NCBI GenBank assembly: GCA_009667805.1
Contig: CM019069.1
Location: forward strand, 47,736,201 to 47,800,200
Origin: Leptobrachium leishanense
Lineage: Eukaryota; Chordata; Amphibia; Anura; Megophryidae
Length of the DNA stretch: 64,000 nucleotides
Direction of reading: 5' to 3'
Below the pieces are notes generated by a model. That model made no database searches. It was not told the DNA's origin and saw nothing but the letters and a program-made list of their open reading frames with translations. Position 1 is the stretch's first letter, and each line of letters begins with the position of its first letter. Positions 44,286-56,444 of the stretch are shown here, in pieces. The position numbers were made by a program, and so were the translations under genes.

Positions 44286-45757
44286 GGGGTTATTCAAAGA
44301 GCACCAAAATTTCAGTACTCTTTCATTCAGTGCCCTTCGGCGACCTCCATAGGCCAACCCTGCGGTGAATTAAGCATTCACTGCAGGGACCCTGAAGCTC
44401 GCCGACCGCCGCCAATAAACCCGCCGAATCGATCCGAAAATCCGCCGAACGCATCTGATAACCTGCCGAATGCATCCAAGGAACAGACCGCCAAACTCAT
44501 CCGAAAAAAGCCGACCAGCCGCTGAACAGGGTTAAAAAAAAACACAGGTTTCAAGACCGTTTGAAAAAAAAATAACAGTACAATAGTGCATGAAAATGCC
44601 TAGAAATAGATATAGATGGGGTCTTCTGAAATAACAATAAAAAGGTCTGTTACAGAATAAAAAACGCCAATGTCGAAAAAATCGGTATCAAAAATTTTGC
44701 TGGAAAAAATCCTGAAAAATGCCCAAAAAATTCTAAAGAAAAACAAAAAAACTTTTTGCTGCAAAGGAAAATAATAGATTATATACACACATGGAATTGG
44801 AAATCGATTTGTATACATATATCTTTGTGCATTCCATAGGCTGCACGTCTTTTTCCACTTATCTATGGGTTATATACAGGTGCTGTCTTATTTCTTTTTA
44901 TGTTGAGGGTGTTTGTGGGGAAAGCCCTTATTGGAGATAGCTGCCATATAATCCATAGGCTGCGGAGGTCTCCTCTGCTGTCCCAGCGCCCCTTATAACT
45001 TCCCTTTCCTACCCGTTGAAAATAAATAGTTGAATAAATATTTATTGAAAACTTGGATTTTTATTTATTTATTTTTTACTTTGACACCTATGGGATTCGC
45101 CTGTTTAGGCTAGGGTCAGACGAACGCAGCTTTAACGTGCGTTTAGCCGCACAAAATCACGGCCGTGCTAGCAGCAAATGACGTCCAATGCCGGGGAACA
45201 CACGAAGTACGGCCGCACGAAAGTTCGTCCGCGCAACGCAAGTGGCAAACGAACGCATTTTTTCGAGAACGTCAAACCGCTAACTGACGTACAGAGTGCG
45301 CTGCGGCCGCATAGCGGCGTGTGTGTGATTGGAGACATCAGACGCTGCTAATGTCCGGCCAACATAACGTCCAGACACAAAAAGTGTTTTATTGATGATC
45401 CGTACAAAATCACGGACGAAAAGGCGCATCGTATGACCGCTACCGCGTATTCGTGAAAAAATATGTCCGTTCGTTCGACCGCACTTTTCCACGGTCGACG
45501 CGAAAAATGCGTTCGTCTGACCCTAGCCTTAAACCGTCGAATGAAACCACCGAAAATCTGGACATTTCAACAACTTTTCGGTGCAGTTTGACGTTCTCTG
45601 AATGGTTTAACCGTTACTTATCTATGGGGAGTTCACTTCTGCTGAAGGTCACTGTATTTCGCTGGTAATTTGCCATCTTTTTGAATGGCCACGAAATTGC
45701 ACCATACAGGGAAATTCACCATTCGGTGACCAATTCGGCTCTCCTTTGAATAACCCC
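44286..45757. mobile_element. CAGGGTTATTC-family MITE carrying a nested Harbinger MITE
   Basis: Ends GGGGTTATTCAAAGAGCACC and CTCCTTTGAATAACCCC. The interior follows 9044-9865 and 11123-11899 (CCCTGCGGTGAATTAAGCA, AAACCGTCGAATGAAACCACCG, ATGGGATTCGCCTG). At CCTGTTTA / TTAAACCG it is interrupted by the element at 45108-45528, which shows that the outer element is older. Confidence 0.8.
45108..45528. mobile_element. PIF/Harbinger-type MITE with TTA target duplication
   Basis: A 421-bp element with ends GGCTAGGGTCAGACGAACGC and GCGTTCGTCTGACCCTAGCC, flanked by TTA at 45105-45107 and 45529-45531. The empty site (CCTG..AAACC) can be read from the other copies of the host element, so the 3-bp duplication is secure. 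Non-coding and CpG-rich. Confidence 0.9.
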
Positions 45758-46348
45758 TTATGACTTAAGGAGGCTCATTATGTGGTACAAGGTCAAGAGC
45801 ATGAAATTTGACTGATATCTGCATATGGGCCATTTTTTGCTAAAAGCTTGTATTTTGCGCCTTATTTTTATAATACTAGGATTTAAAATTTAGGTCGTTG
45901 TTACAAAATGTAGTTTATGATTTAATAAATGTTCCATGGTTGCTCCTTCTTATTGCCTTACATTCCATATGTTGCCATGGTGACTGCTCCACCTTTAGTT
46001 GATACAGAGTTGCTTTCTGTGTGTGTGGATTTTAAAGGAACGCCCTATTTAAATTTTATTTATTTTTTTTGATGATTTTTACACGTAGTTTTTCCCTCAC
46101 GGGGAATAGCTCCTCCTCTTCGGCTTCAGGGTATACCGTGCCCGGGAGTCCCTAAAGCTTTTCCATGCAATTTGCGCTCCTACGCAACGTGCGACGCGTA
46201 GGAACCACAAATTGCGCACCGCAACGGGACATATGCACTTTACTCAAGTTCAGTAGCGCATGCACAGATCCGATTCATCGGCTGCCTGAGACCTATTGCT
46301 ACCGCGATTATTCTTAGAGAATGCTTTCTGCATGCTGACGTTACTAAT

Positions 46349-47560
46349 TTGTTTATTTATAAAGGATTTTACCAGGAAGGATACATTGAGATTTCTCTCG
46401 TTTTCAAGTATGTCCTGGGTTGAAGAACATTGAATTGTTACAGAAATACAAAGTAATAAAATGAAAGATTTTAAAAAAATGACAACAACCGCACAAATCA
46501 ATATGTAGGAAATCTAGTCACTATGTTACATGTTTACAGGTGCATTCTGTATTGAGGTATGTTAAAAGGGAGCTATTGAGTGACTTAAGGGCAGGGTCGC
46601 GACTATTCCTTGAGGGGGCAGCTGCAACCACCAGATGTATCCAGCCCAGCAACATGTATAAAACATAAGAAAAAAATGTGTCATCTGCGCTTATTCCCAT
46701 TATACCTTGTGAAACAAAACACAATTAGAGGCTTTGGTTTATATTAATGGCCATTAAGAGAGTAAGCTCACCCGCCAACATCAAGGCACCTCTAGTAAGG
46801 GTGAGTCCTATCCAAAAATTCAATTTTTTTTATGTTTAATACATGTTGCTGGGCTGGATACATATGGTGGTTGCAGCCGCCCCATCGGGGAATAGGCGTG
46901 ACCCCACCCCTCCTGTATTCTGTGTGTTTTATTGTACCTCCAGCTAGGTCATCATTGCAGCATGATTCCGCTCCGTGTCTTTGTTTTATGATCCCAAGGT
47001 GGATTTGTTTTTGGGGGGGCATAAATAGACGCCCACCAGTCTACCTCATGATTGAAAAGCAGCGTGAGCAGTGAGGGTTCGCTACACAGCAGCATGTGGC
47101 TTCATTTTTGGATAGGACTCGCCCTCACTAGAGGTGCCTTGATGTTGGCGGGTGAGAAAACTCTCTTAATGGTCATTAATAGAAACCAAAGCCTCTAATT
47201 GTGTTTTTTTTTTTCACACGGTGTAATCCGAATAAGCGCAGATGACATTTTTTTTTCTTATGTTTTATTGAGTGACTTTAGACTGGGGGAAGATTTGATG
47301 GCGTCTGGGAGGTTATTCCATAATTGTGGTGCTCTGTAGGAAAATGAGGATCGAGCCACTTTCTTTTTGTATTGTGGTATTGTAAGTAAGGTGCTGGTCC
47401 TGGATCGGAGGTTATAGGATGAGGGAACTGCTGAGGGAAGCCGCCTATTCAGGTAGGGTGGTAGCTTCCCAGAAATGCTCTTAGACACCAGGTTGTCGGA
47501 TCTAGTGACCGGCAGCCGGGAAATTCCAAAATCCTCCATTTCACTCTCCTTTTTATCTAG
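46349..47560 (-). pseudogene. CR1/L2-like LINE 3' part, split by a 679-bp insertion
   Basis: The - strand frame 47539-47258 has KSISGKLPPYLNRRLPSAVPSSYNLRSRTSTLLTIPQ and YRAPQLWNNLPDAIKSSP, closely matching the C-terminus of the LINE at 26560-27672. The 3' UTR continues at 46349-46573 (GGATTTTACCAGGAAGG, CATTGAGATTTCTCTCG). The insertion 46587-47265 separates coding end and UTR. Confidence 0.8.
46587..47265. mobile_element. 679-bp palindromic insertion with 13-bp target duplication
   Basis: TATTGAGTGACTT flanks both sides (46574-46586 and 47266-47278). The outer parts are inverted repeats of ~160 bp (CTTATTCC...GTGAAA, CCAAAGCCTCTAATTGTG, ACCTCTAGTAAGGGTGAGTCC / GGACTCGCCCTCACTAGAGGT). CATGTTGCTGGGCTGGATAC recurs in inverted form at 46619-46655. 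No protein is encoded. The long duplication implies retroposition. Confidence 0.7.
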
Positions 47561-47644
47561 ATATGGGGTGCTGGGGGGGTGGACTCTGTTATAAGTGTAA
47601 AGTAGTCCAGATAAGTAGGATGTTCCTGTAAAAGTGGTTTCTTA

Positions 47645-47844
47645 CAGGTTGAGTATCCCATATCTGAAATACTCAGAACCAGAAGTGTTTAGGATTCCAA
47701 ATTTTGCATATAATAACGTGACCTCTTTGAGATGGGACTCAAGTCTGACCCCGAAATTCATTTATGTTTATGTAAATAGGTAGCCTGCAGGTAATTCTAT
47801 ACAATATTTTTGTCTCTATCATAGCATAAAGGATACTCAATCTG
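47645..47844. mobile_element. Tigger/pogo-like MITE with TA duplication
   Basis: A 200-bp element with ends CAGGTTGAGTATCCC and GGATACTCAATCTG, flanked by TA (47643-47644 and 47845-47846). It has the internal Tigger-like CAGAACCAGAAGTGTTTAGG. Confidence 0.85.
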
Positions 47845-48071
47845 TATTTTAATATTTGCCAAATGTGCATTTATTAATTTACTTGGGAAATACATCCGTT
47901 TGATATGACTATCCTGACCAGCAGATTATGCTTTTTTTTTATTTTTTTCCTTTTTCTTTCTTCATCACTATTCAAATAATTTTTGTCCAAAAAGTTTCAA
48001 GTATGTTAAGCAAAAATAACTATTAGATAAAAAACAAACCATAACAGAGGCTAAAGTTTGGTTTATTGTAA

Positions 48072-48390
48072 GGCCCCGTTCACACCTGGGCATTTTTACA
48101 GCGCATTCCTGCGTGCTGTAAAACGCCCAAACACGGAAATCCCATCATTTCCTATGGGGCCCGTTCACACCTGGGCGTTTTACAGCACGTAGAAAAACGC
48201 TGTAAAACGCCATACACCCAAAGAAGTACAGGAGCTTCTTTAGGGCGTATTGCAGTGCGTTCGCAGCCATAGACTGCAGCGTGAACGCGCTGCAATGCGC
48301 TTTTGCGCGTTTTTTCACGTTTGCACGATACTTGCGCCAAAAACACGCGTATTACGCGCATATGAAAAACGCTGAGGTGTGAACCCAGCC
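48072..48390. mobile_element. Harbinger-type MITE (GGCCCCGTTCACACCTGGGC) with TAA duplication
   Basis: A 319-bp element with ends GGCCCCGTTCACACCTGGGC and GAGGTGTGAACCCAGCC, flanked by TAA at 48069-48071 and 48391-48393. The left end motif CCCGTTCACACCTGGGCG is repeated internally at ~48159. It is a third subfamily beside GGCTAGGGTCAGACG and GGCCGGGGTCAGACG. Confidence 0.85.
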
Positions 48391-48399
48391 TAAGAAGAA

Positions 48400-50029
48400 A
48401 TGAAAGTTACAGACTCGTGAAGGAACAAAAAAGCGATAAAGAAGGTGGGCTGCAGAAAAGTCAGAAAGTAATTTCTAATTAAACTATCCCAAATATTATC
48501 AGTTTTTATTTAGCGGTTTGAAGGGAAAGTAGACATATTGGTACGAAAGTGGTAAATAACCTCTAATATTTTAACATTTGCAAGCGAAGCGCTGTGCGAG
48601 GTGGCCTGCGAGCTTACAATCTAAAGTGAGAGCGAGTATTATTGACAGAATCCTGTTTCTATTATTCAATTCCATTCTTAGGTTTTACTTTTAATTACCC
48701 TCTGCAATTATTTATTTATTTTTTTAATCTTGTGTAGTCTGCAACAATATTAATTGTTCAGTGAGCCACATAATACTTGTAGGTTTTGCGTCGTTGACCT
48801 GTTTTCATTAAGAGGAAATAATGAGAGAGGAAGATAATGCCAAGGTGGTGGCAGCACCGTCCCGTCTCCTAGATAAAATAATAAAAAGCCAGGAAGCTCT
48901 CGCTGTATATAAATTGCCGGGATCCCCGTAGACAGTCCCCGCTCCATATTATAAGCTTTTCAAGCCTTGTAATGATATGTGTGAGAAGATATTAAAAGTA
49001 TACAAGGAGCGGACTATACGTAGGCTGCGTCTGTTTTACAGTTATTACAATCTGCGGAAAGAAGCGACCTGGCTACCATGGTATTTTAATTTCATTTTTT
49101 GGCTTTGGGTTACACCTTACTGGCAGCCTCCCTGACCACTACTGTTACCTGGTGGCGCCTATGTCTCATCAAGCTTAGACAAGCAGACTACCTGGATCCC
49201 GGCCCAGCCCAACCGTTGAAGCTGATAAACATGATCCCCTCCCCCCTGTTCAGGAATTTTAGACCTCTGCTCGCAGGATTCCCAGGGGGTTTGAAAGAAA
49301 GCTGTGTTCAGGCCCCGGACTCTTTCTTCGTGACAGTCCCCGCCACTGTGTTGCCGTATCACCTAATACCCCACGGCTAAAACACCAGCTAATCAGTGAG
49401 ACCTCTTTGCTTTATTGGTAATTAAGGTCAAATATTCTTTTTAAGATAACATCACAAGAAAAAAGAAAAGGTATCGGGGAATGCGCTCAAACAATCCTTT
49501 AGTAAGGGTTTGACTGTCGCTGATTACAAGGGACCTGGTGCACTTATTCAGTGAAGCGAGCGTAAAGACCGCGCTGATAATTCTGCCATTAGAACTCACT
49601 ACATCACGTTTGGCTTCTGGAGGTGCTGAGCAGGTGTATTGAATTCGCACAGGACAGGTTGCGATCGAGACTTTTTTTTTTAAAAAAAAGGCAACTTTTA
49701 TTTTGGGGAGATCCACGGGGTCTGATCGGTGTGTCGCGCCACAAATCTTCCTCCAGGCATTGTTAAAGAGTTAATTCAGGCCAGATGACCCTGAAATATG
49801 CATTGGAATGGAAATTAGTTGATTTGTATCTCCGACAATTAATAAGAGCAGATGCTCCATTGGAGGCAGACATGGAAAGGCCAGGTTTCCTTTTTTTTCT
49901 TTCTAACTTGTTTTAGTATCCCTAACCTGATCGTTGAATGAACGGCCGCAGCCTGTAGTCCTCCTCCTCTCAGAATAGAAGAGCCCAAGCCAGAAAGCGT
50001 CTCTGGGGTCTTGTTTTAAAACTTGTCAC
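48400..50029. other. No gene seen
   Basis: Unique AT-rich DNA with a short L2-like scrap (GAGCTTACAATCTAAAG, ~48610). Open frames here (49099-49380 and 49716-49441) match nothing I know and lack splice context. Confidence 0.4.
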
Positions 50030-50703
50030 ATCAGAAGTAGTGATGAGCCGAACACCCCCGTGTTCGGTTCGCATTCGAACTCGAACAATTTCAAAAGTTC
50101 GAGTTCGAACTCGAACACGAACCAACTCAATGCAAGTCAATGGGACTCAAAAGTTCGAATTTTAGAATGCCCTCCAAGAGGGCATATATGCAAGATATTT
50201 GCCATAAAAGGTGTATGGGGGTCCGGGTAGTGCCCTGGGGGACAGGAAACAAGGACAAAAAGTTAAAAAAAAGTTTTTAAAGGAAAAGTGAGTTTTCCAT
50301 GAAATAAAGGTTAAGAATAAAAACGAAAAATTCCTTCAAATATCGTGCCTAGGAGATCCCCATAACCTGCCCGTGAAGTGGCGGATTTGTAGGATGTATA
50401 GAAACCTTTAAAAACAAAAAAATGACATTTCAAATGACGGTAAATGGTTTTCCTTTAATCTATTCATAAACAACTGCTTGGGTCGGCAGCTTGTATGAAA
50501 AGAGACGTTTTAGGACACGCAGAACAAGTTTAGTGATTTTTTTTGGGCTAAATTATGGTGAAACTTATGTAGGCTTTGGATGAAAGTAACAATAGGTGCT
50601 TTAAAATTGGGCCTTTAGTGTCGGCAACAGTACCGTCACACCGTAACCCCTTTGTGGTATTGTGCAATGGTGGAGGTTTTGGGAATGCAGAAGAGATCCC
50701 CGA

Positions 50704-50768
50704 TTATTCAGTTAAGTCAGCATCAGGGGATTGATAGCTGCTGATCCAGGACTGATTCATTTTTATAA
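50704..50768 (-). pseudogene. hAT transposase C-terminal tail beyond the L1
   Basis: On the - strand the frame from 50768 reads through ...KMNQSWISSYQSPDADLTE and stops at 50706-50704. It joins the hATC frame that ends at 57639 on the far side of the L1, and the overlap is the 17-bp target duplication. Left of it (50120-50700) is the non-coding 3' part of the hAT element. Confidence 0.75.
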
Positions 50769-51292
50769 TGTAAAATAGTTTTTATTGAGTGAATCAAGTA
50801 CAAGCAATGCTTAATATACAGAAGGTAAGTCAAAAAGTAGTAAGGAAGAGTTTCCATGAAAATAGTGGCTAATTAACAGTAAAATAAAAGGAGGCAACTG
50901 AGAATACACTGTTCGGAGCCCGGTGCTGACCTCAGCGTAAACGTGTCAGAAAGGTAGGCCTATGCAGTGAACGTACCTTATGTAGTGACTTTCATGGATA
51001 TATGCTTATAAGACCAAAACAGGGTAGTTGATTACACAGATATATCAAAAACATAAATCAAAAAGAAAAAAAAAAATACGACAAAATCATATAACAGTAA
51101 AGAATAAAACAAGGTATCCCTAACCCTAAATCATATTAAAATAATAATAAATTATAATAGGGAAAAAAAAAAAAAACACCACCAACAGATCGTATTCACA
51201 GACATCGCAGCTCAAGCTCGGGTCTAGGGACGCAATACAGAAGCGTGCGTAGCGTCAGATGGGATGGCGGACAGCGCCGCTCGACCAGCCCG

Positions 51293-54200
51293 TTAATGTT
51301 TAGATACAAAATCTGGCCACCAATACCATGTTTGAAAATATTTATCGTACTCTTGTTCAAGAGAGTAGTGTAATTCCTCTAGTTCTCTAGTATATTCAAC
51401 TCTGGAAATCCATTCAAACACACTCGGTGGGATCGATTGTTTCCAATATTTCGGTATCAGTGACCTGGCAGCATTAAGGAGGTGGACCGCCAAGGACCTA
51501 GTGTAACTAGAGACCGAAAGCAGAACCGCATGTAGGAGGGCAACCTGAGGGGTAAAAGGAAGTTCCAGAGAGGTAATATCTTTAATGTAGGACCAGATCA
51601 CTTCCCAATAGGACATAAGGACCGGACAACTCCACCATATGTGCAAGTAAGTTCCTCTGGCCTTCTGACATCTCCAGCACTCGGGGGAAGCGTCTGCGTA
51701 GATAGCGTGTAGTCGACATGGGGTCAGATACCATCTCGATACCAGTTTATAGTTAGTCTCCTGGACTGCTAGGGCCCTGGAGGAATGAAAAGTAATCTGG
51801 AACACAGACGACCATTCATCACCAGTCAGTGGAGTTGGGAGTTCCACCGACCATTTTAATGTAAAAGTCGGTAAATCGTTAGATTGGGCTGTGAGGAGTG
51901 TCATGTATATGGTCGAAAGCAGGTGTGGGGGAGGGGGGTCAGTAGTGCAGAGTTTCTCGAAAGGTGTCAGAGAGGAGGGCATAGGGGAAGACGTCTTAAG
52001 TATGGTGTGGGAAACAAAATGTCGCATTTGCAGGTAATTAAGCGTAGCCATAGTGGTAGTGAGGCAGTCGGGACATAGGGAGTCAATGGAGCGCAATCCG
52101 TCGGGGCCTAATAACATCTGGAGTGGGATGTAGGGGCCATCTACTGTTAGACCCAAGAACGATGGGGTCTGTCCCGGGGGAAATTCGGGGTTTCCTGTAA
52201 TGGGGGTCATTAAAGAGGACAAAGGAGATAGGTCTAGACGGGTCTGATACCTGCGCCATAGGCGTAGAGTCGGGTAAATCAGAGGGTGACGGTGAGAGCA
52301 CAGGGATTCAAACGAGGCAGTTTGCCACGGCAACGAGACTATGGGGAATCGGACAAACAGTTGTTCTAGATGAACCCACAGTTTATGAGGGGGGGACATA
52401 GACCAATCACTCAAACGTGTGAACACTGCGGCCACATAATACAGTTCTAGGTGTGGGAGTCCTAGCCCGCCACTAGATTTGGACCGTGTAAGAGTTGTGT
52501 ACGCCAATCGGGACTTGCCCCCCGCCCATACAAATTTCAGGAATACGTGTTTAAGGGAACTAAAGAGGGAAGGAGGGACGGTGATAGGTAGTGTTTGAAA
52601 TAGGTACAGGAATTTCGTGAGGATTGACATTTTTAGAATGTTAACACGGCCAAACCAGGAAAGTGAGGCTTATCCCAGTCTCTCAGGTCGCGAGACACCC
52701 GCGCAAGGAGAGGAGCGTAGTTCAGGTCATAGAGAGACATCAGGTCCGAGGGGAGCTGGACCCCCAGGTATTGTATAGCGGATTCGGGCCAGGAGAAGGG
52801 GCAAGTCTCTGCAAAGCCTCCTTAATAGAGGGCTCAATACCAATTCCTAACATTTCACACTTATCGACATTAATTTTAAAATTTGAGACCACTGCGTATT
52901 CCTCCACCTCCTCCAAAAAAGCTGAAGTTGAGCTGATGGGGTCTAGGAGGGTGAGGAGCACGTCATCGGCAAATGCCGAGATTTTATAATGATGAAATGG
53001 CAATTGGAGGCCCTTAATGTTGTCGTTGTCCCTGATACGTTGTAAAAACGGCTCAAGAGTCAGTATAAAAAGGAGAGGGGAGACGGGACATCCCTGATGA
53101 GTTCCATTCCTTATAAACACCGGACTGGAAAACACCCCATTGACTCGTAGGACCGCTGTAGGTTCAGTATACATCGCAGAGATCCATAGCAGCCAACGTG
53201 GGCCGAAGCCAAATTTTTTCAAAACTGCCAGTAAAAAAGACAAATCCACTCTGTCGAACGCCTTTTCGGCATCGACAGAGAGAAGGACCATTGGCGTATC
53301 AGTAGTCTGTGCTCTATAGATCATGCTAGTGGCCCTAAGGGTGTTGTCGCGGGCACTACATTGCGGGACAAATCCCACCTGGTCGGGGTGTACTAAAGCT
53401 GGAAGTAAGGGGTTGAGGCGGAGCGCCATCATTTTCGCCATGAGTTTAATGTCAGTGTTTATTAGAGATATCGGGCGGTAGTTTTTGCAGTGTAGTGGGT
53501 CTTTCCCGGCCTTTGGAATAAGGGCAATCGTCGCTCGAAGAGCCGAGCCTGGGAATTGCACATGCTCGTCCAGGGCGTTGAGGGAGGCGAGAAGATGGGG
53601 GCCTAGAGATGGCATAAATGCTTTATAGTATGCTACCGAAAAGCCATCAGGGCCAGGGCTTTTGCCTGATGGGGTGGCCTTGAGGGCTAATGCTAGCTCC
53701 CCTAGAGTGAAAGGGACATCTAGTGCTTCTGCAGCAGCCGGGGAAATCGATGCCTGGAGAGATTTATCCAGGTAGTCAAACAGCGCCCGACGGGAGGGGG
53801 GGGTCATTCTGAGGGAGTATAATGATTGGTAATAGGAGGTGAATTAAGCAATGATATCGGAGTTTAGAGACAATATGTGTCCGGAGGGGGACTTTATCTT
53901 GGGGATGTATGTAGCCTGGTATTTACGTTTCAGTGCTCTGGCCAGCAATTTACCACATTTATTGCCTTGCGTGTAGAAAGAATTTTTCGTTAGCAAAAGC
54001 GAGCGACGCGCCTGCTGGTGCAGGAGCTGACGGAGGTCAGCTCGTAGCGCCGTTAAGGCCGTATAGTGTTCTATCGATGCAGTGGCTTTATGTAATGTCT
54101 CGAAGGCCTGGATCTCTGCGAGCAGTGACTGAATCTTGGAAGCCTTGGCATGTTTTCGTCTCGCCCCTATTTGTATGAAAGTTCCTCGTACGACACACTT

Positions 54201-55606
54201 ATGTGCCTCCCAAAGTAAAGGAGCTGTCACATCTTCTGTGTCATTTTCCTCAAAATATTGAGTTATAACCTTAACGATACATTCACGTTCCACTCCATCC
54301 TGCAAAACCAAGTCGTTCATGCGCCAGTGATACGATCTGCGAGGCAGATCTGGGAAAGAGAGGGATAAAAATACCGGGGCATGGTCAGACCAAGTGATGT
54401 TTCCTATGCGGGAAGATTGGATAAGGTGCAGTTCATGGTGACTCATCAAAAAAAGATCCAGTCGGGAGTAAACCTTGGCCGCAGCCGAATAAAAGGTGTA
54501 ATCTCGACCTAGAGGGTGCATAGCTCGCCAGCAGTCGACAAGACTGTTATCATGCAGAAGCTGGAGAAACCGGCGGCGCTTAGAGACAGGTTGTGGAGCT
54601 GTTACAGGGGGAGCCTCACGTGGCGAATCATTAAAGTCACCACCGCAGAGCAAAGTCCCTTCCGCAAATTTCTCCAGCCTCGCCAGGATCCTAGTCAGTT
54701 GAGTGCATTGTTTAGTATTGGGGAGGTAAAAGTTAGCGAGAGTTACAGGTGTGGACCCAAGGAGACCTTTGAGGAACAAGTAGCGACCGTTCAGGTCAGA
54801 GCATTGGGCGTGAAGTGTGAACGGGACGTGAGATTACTTGGATACTTGGAGTACTGTGTGCAGTACTGGAGACCGTATCTCCAGAAGGATATAGACATCT
54901 AGAGAGAGAGTTCAGAGAAGGCTACTAAAATGGTATGTACGGTTGAAGGAGAAAAAAGTTACCAGAAAGGCTTAATGATCTTAACATGTACAGCTTGGAA
55001 AAAAGACGAGACAGAGGAGATATGATAGAAACATTTAAATACGTAAAGGGAATCCACAAGGTAGAGGAAGGGAGTATATTTAAAAGGAAACAAAGTAGCA
55101 AAACAAGAGGACATAGTCTTAGATTAGAGGGGCAAAGGTTTAAAAAGTAACATCAGGAAGCATTATTTTTACTGAGAGGGTGGGGATACATGGAACAGTC
55201 TTCCAGTAGAAGTGTAGAGGCCAAAACAGTAATTGAATTTAAGCAGGCATCGGATAGGCATAAAGCTATCCTAAACAAAAGATAAATCCAGGTAAAGTAT
55301 CCATGTAATTGGGCCGACTAGATGGGCCGAAAGTCTTATCTGCCGACATTTTTCTATGTTTCTATGTTTTTCTATGAGATGCGAGTAAGATAGCCACTCC
55401 TCTAGATTTGGATTTTGGAAAGTACTCTGGTAACATTAAGTATAAAAGCATGATTGTAAACGGGGAACCGTTCCAGAACGGAAATGCGTTTCCTGGAGAA
55501 ACACTATCTCTCCCCCCATGTGCTGTAGGTCATGAAGTGCCATGCGTCTTTTAGCCGGGTGATTTAAGCCTCTCACATTGAGAGTTAGTAGTTGCAGGCT
55601 AGTCAT
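51293..55606 (-). pseudogene. L1 ORF2 protein (endonuclease + reverse transcriptase), disrupted
   Basis: The polyprotein that nicks target DNA and copies the element RNA. The ATG near 55606 starts the APE-type endonuclease (LLTLNVRGLNHPAKRR, IVFLQETHF). A stop or shift follows, then the CR1 insertion (54835-55374). The second endonuclease half is 54779-53844 (LLCGGDFND, RLDLFLMS, ITWSDHAPVFL). The reverse transcriptase is 53807-52740 (PSGKSPGPDGF, LIPKAGKDPLHCKNYRPISL, VDAEKAFDRV, GTHQGCPVSPLLF and the catalytic FADDVLL). The C-terminal region is 52630-51293 (LTRSKSSGGLGLPHL and a Cys/His knuckle CWRCQKARGTYLHIWWSCP). At least three frame breaks; inactive. Confidence 0.92.
54835..55374 (+). 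mobile_element. 5'-truncated CR1 inserted in the L1 endonuclease
   Basis: + strand DNA matching the reverse complement of 12466-12984: YCVQYWRPYLQKDIDI, SLEKRRDRGDMIETFKYVKGIHK and KRKQSSKTRGHSL remain readable with frameshifts. It ends with TTTTTCTATGTTTCTATG, a CR1-type repeated tail. TGAGAT flanks both sides (54829-54834 and 55375-55380), and the L1 endonuclease sequence resumes on each side. It is the youngest layer of this nest. Confidence 0.88.
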
Positions 55607-56444
55607 GGCTCACACCGCAGGGAGATCGAGATTTGAGCAGGGCTGGAGCAGAGCACGCATCATACAGCCAGGGTAGTGAGTCCTGCCCGAGGGAGCGCGG
55701 AAAAAGAAAGACTAATGGTTTGGAGATCTTGGTGGTATAAAAACAAACAAAAAAGGGGGGAGAAAAAAAGGAAATTATGATTTCAAAAACAGAAAAATCG
55801 CATTGGTGCGTTGGCCCTAGTAGGGCCAAGACCCAGACTGGGTCAAAACAGGTTGAAGAAACGGACGGACAAACCATCCACTCGAAGTAGCGTAGATAAT
55901 GCACCGCGAAAAGGGGTGGCGAATGGCCGAGATCAGGGCCAGCGATAGCATACAATGAAAAACAAGACTTTAAATTAGTAATAAAAACAGTAACTATGGT
56001 CTCCGGTTCAGACCAAGATCGCACATAGCGGGTCACCCGGGCAGGGCGAATTAGTGTTACGTAAATTAGCAGAAAGCAAAAAAGCAACAAGCATAACTTC
56101 CGACACGTGGCAAACGGTAAGGTGCCGGGCCTACATAAAACAATGCAAACAAGTGTCCCGGCACTCTCCCTCCTCATGGAAGTCAGGGAGAAGGCAGCCC
56201 GTGAGAAAAATCAAATGTAAAAGTGAATAACTTGCTTCGGAAGTCTAAGCAAAGAAGTAAAGTGGCGAATAACAGCAAGTAGCTGTAGCAATTGGGGCCG
56301 CTTCTCGCTTACGAGAGTCCAGTGGGAGAGCGGTAGGGACACGTACTCACGGCCAGATCCAGTACGCGGAGATAGCCGCATTCCACGGAAGAAAGTGGCG
56401 AGTGAATGGGAGGACAAAAGAGTAAGCCCCAAGATACGTTACTG

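Noticed and set aside
49099..49380. 93-codon frame starting MALGYTLLAA with a signal-like N-terminus
   Set aside because: No conserved motif, no exon boundaries, and the - strand is equally open; regarded as chance.
55599..56177. 192-codon - strand frame with hydrophobic stretches upstream of the L1 ORF2
   Set aside because: It lies in the region between L1 ORF1 and ORF2 and has no resemblance to a known protein; treated as L1 inter-ORF sequence.
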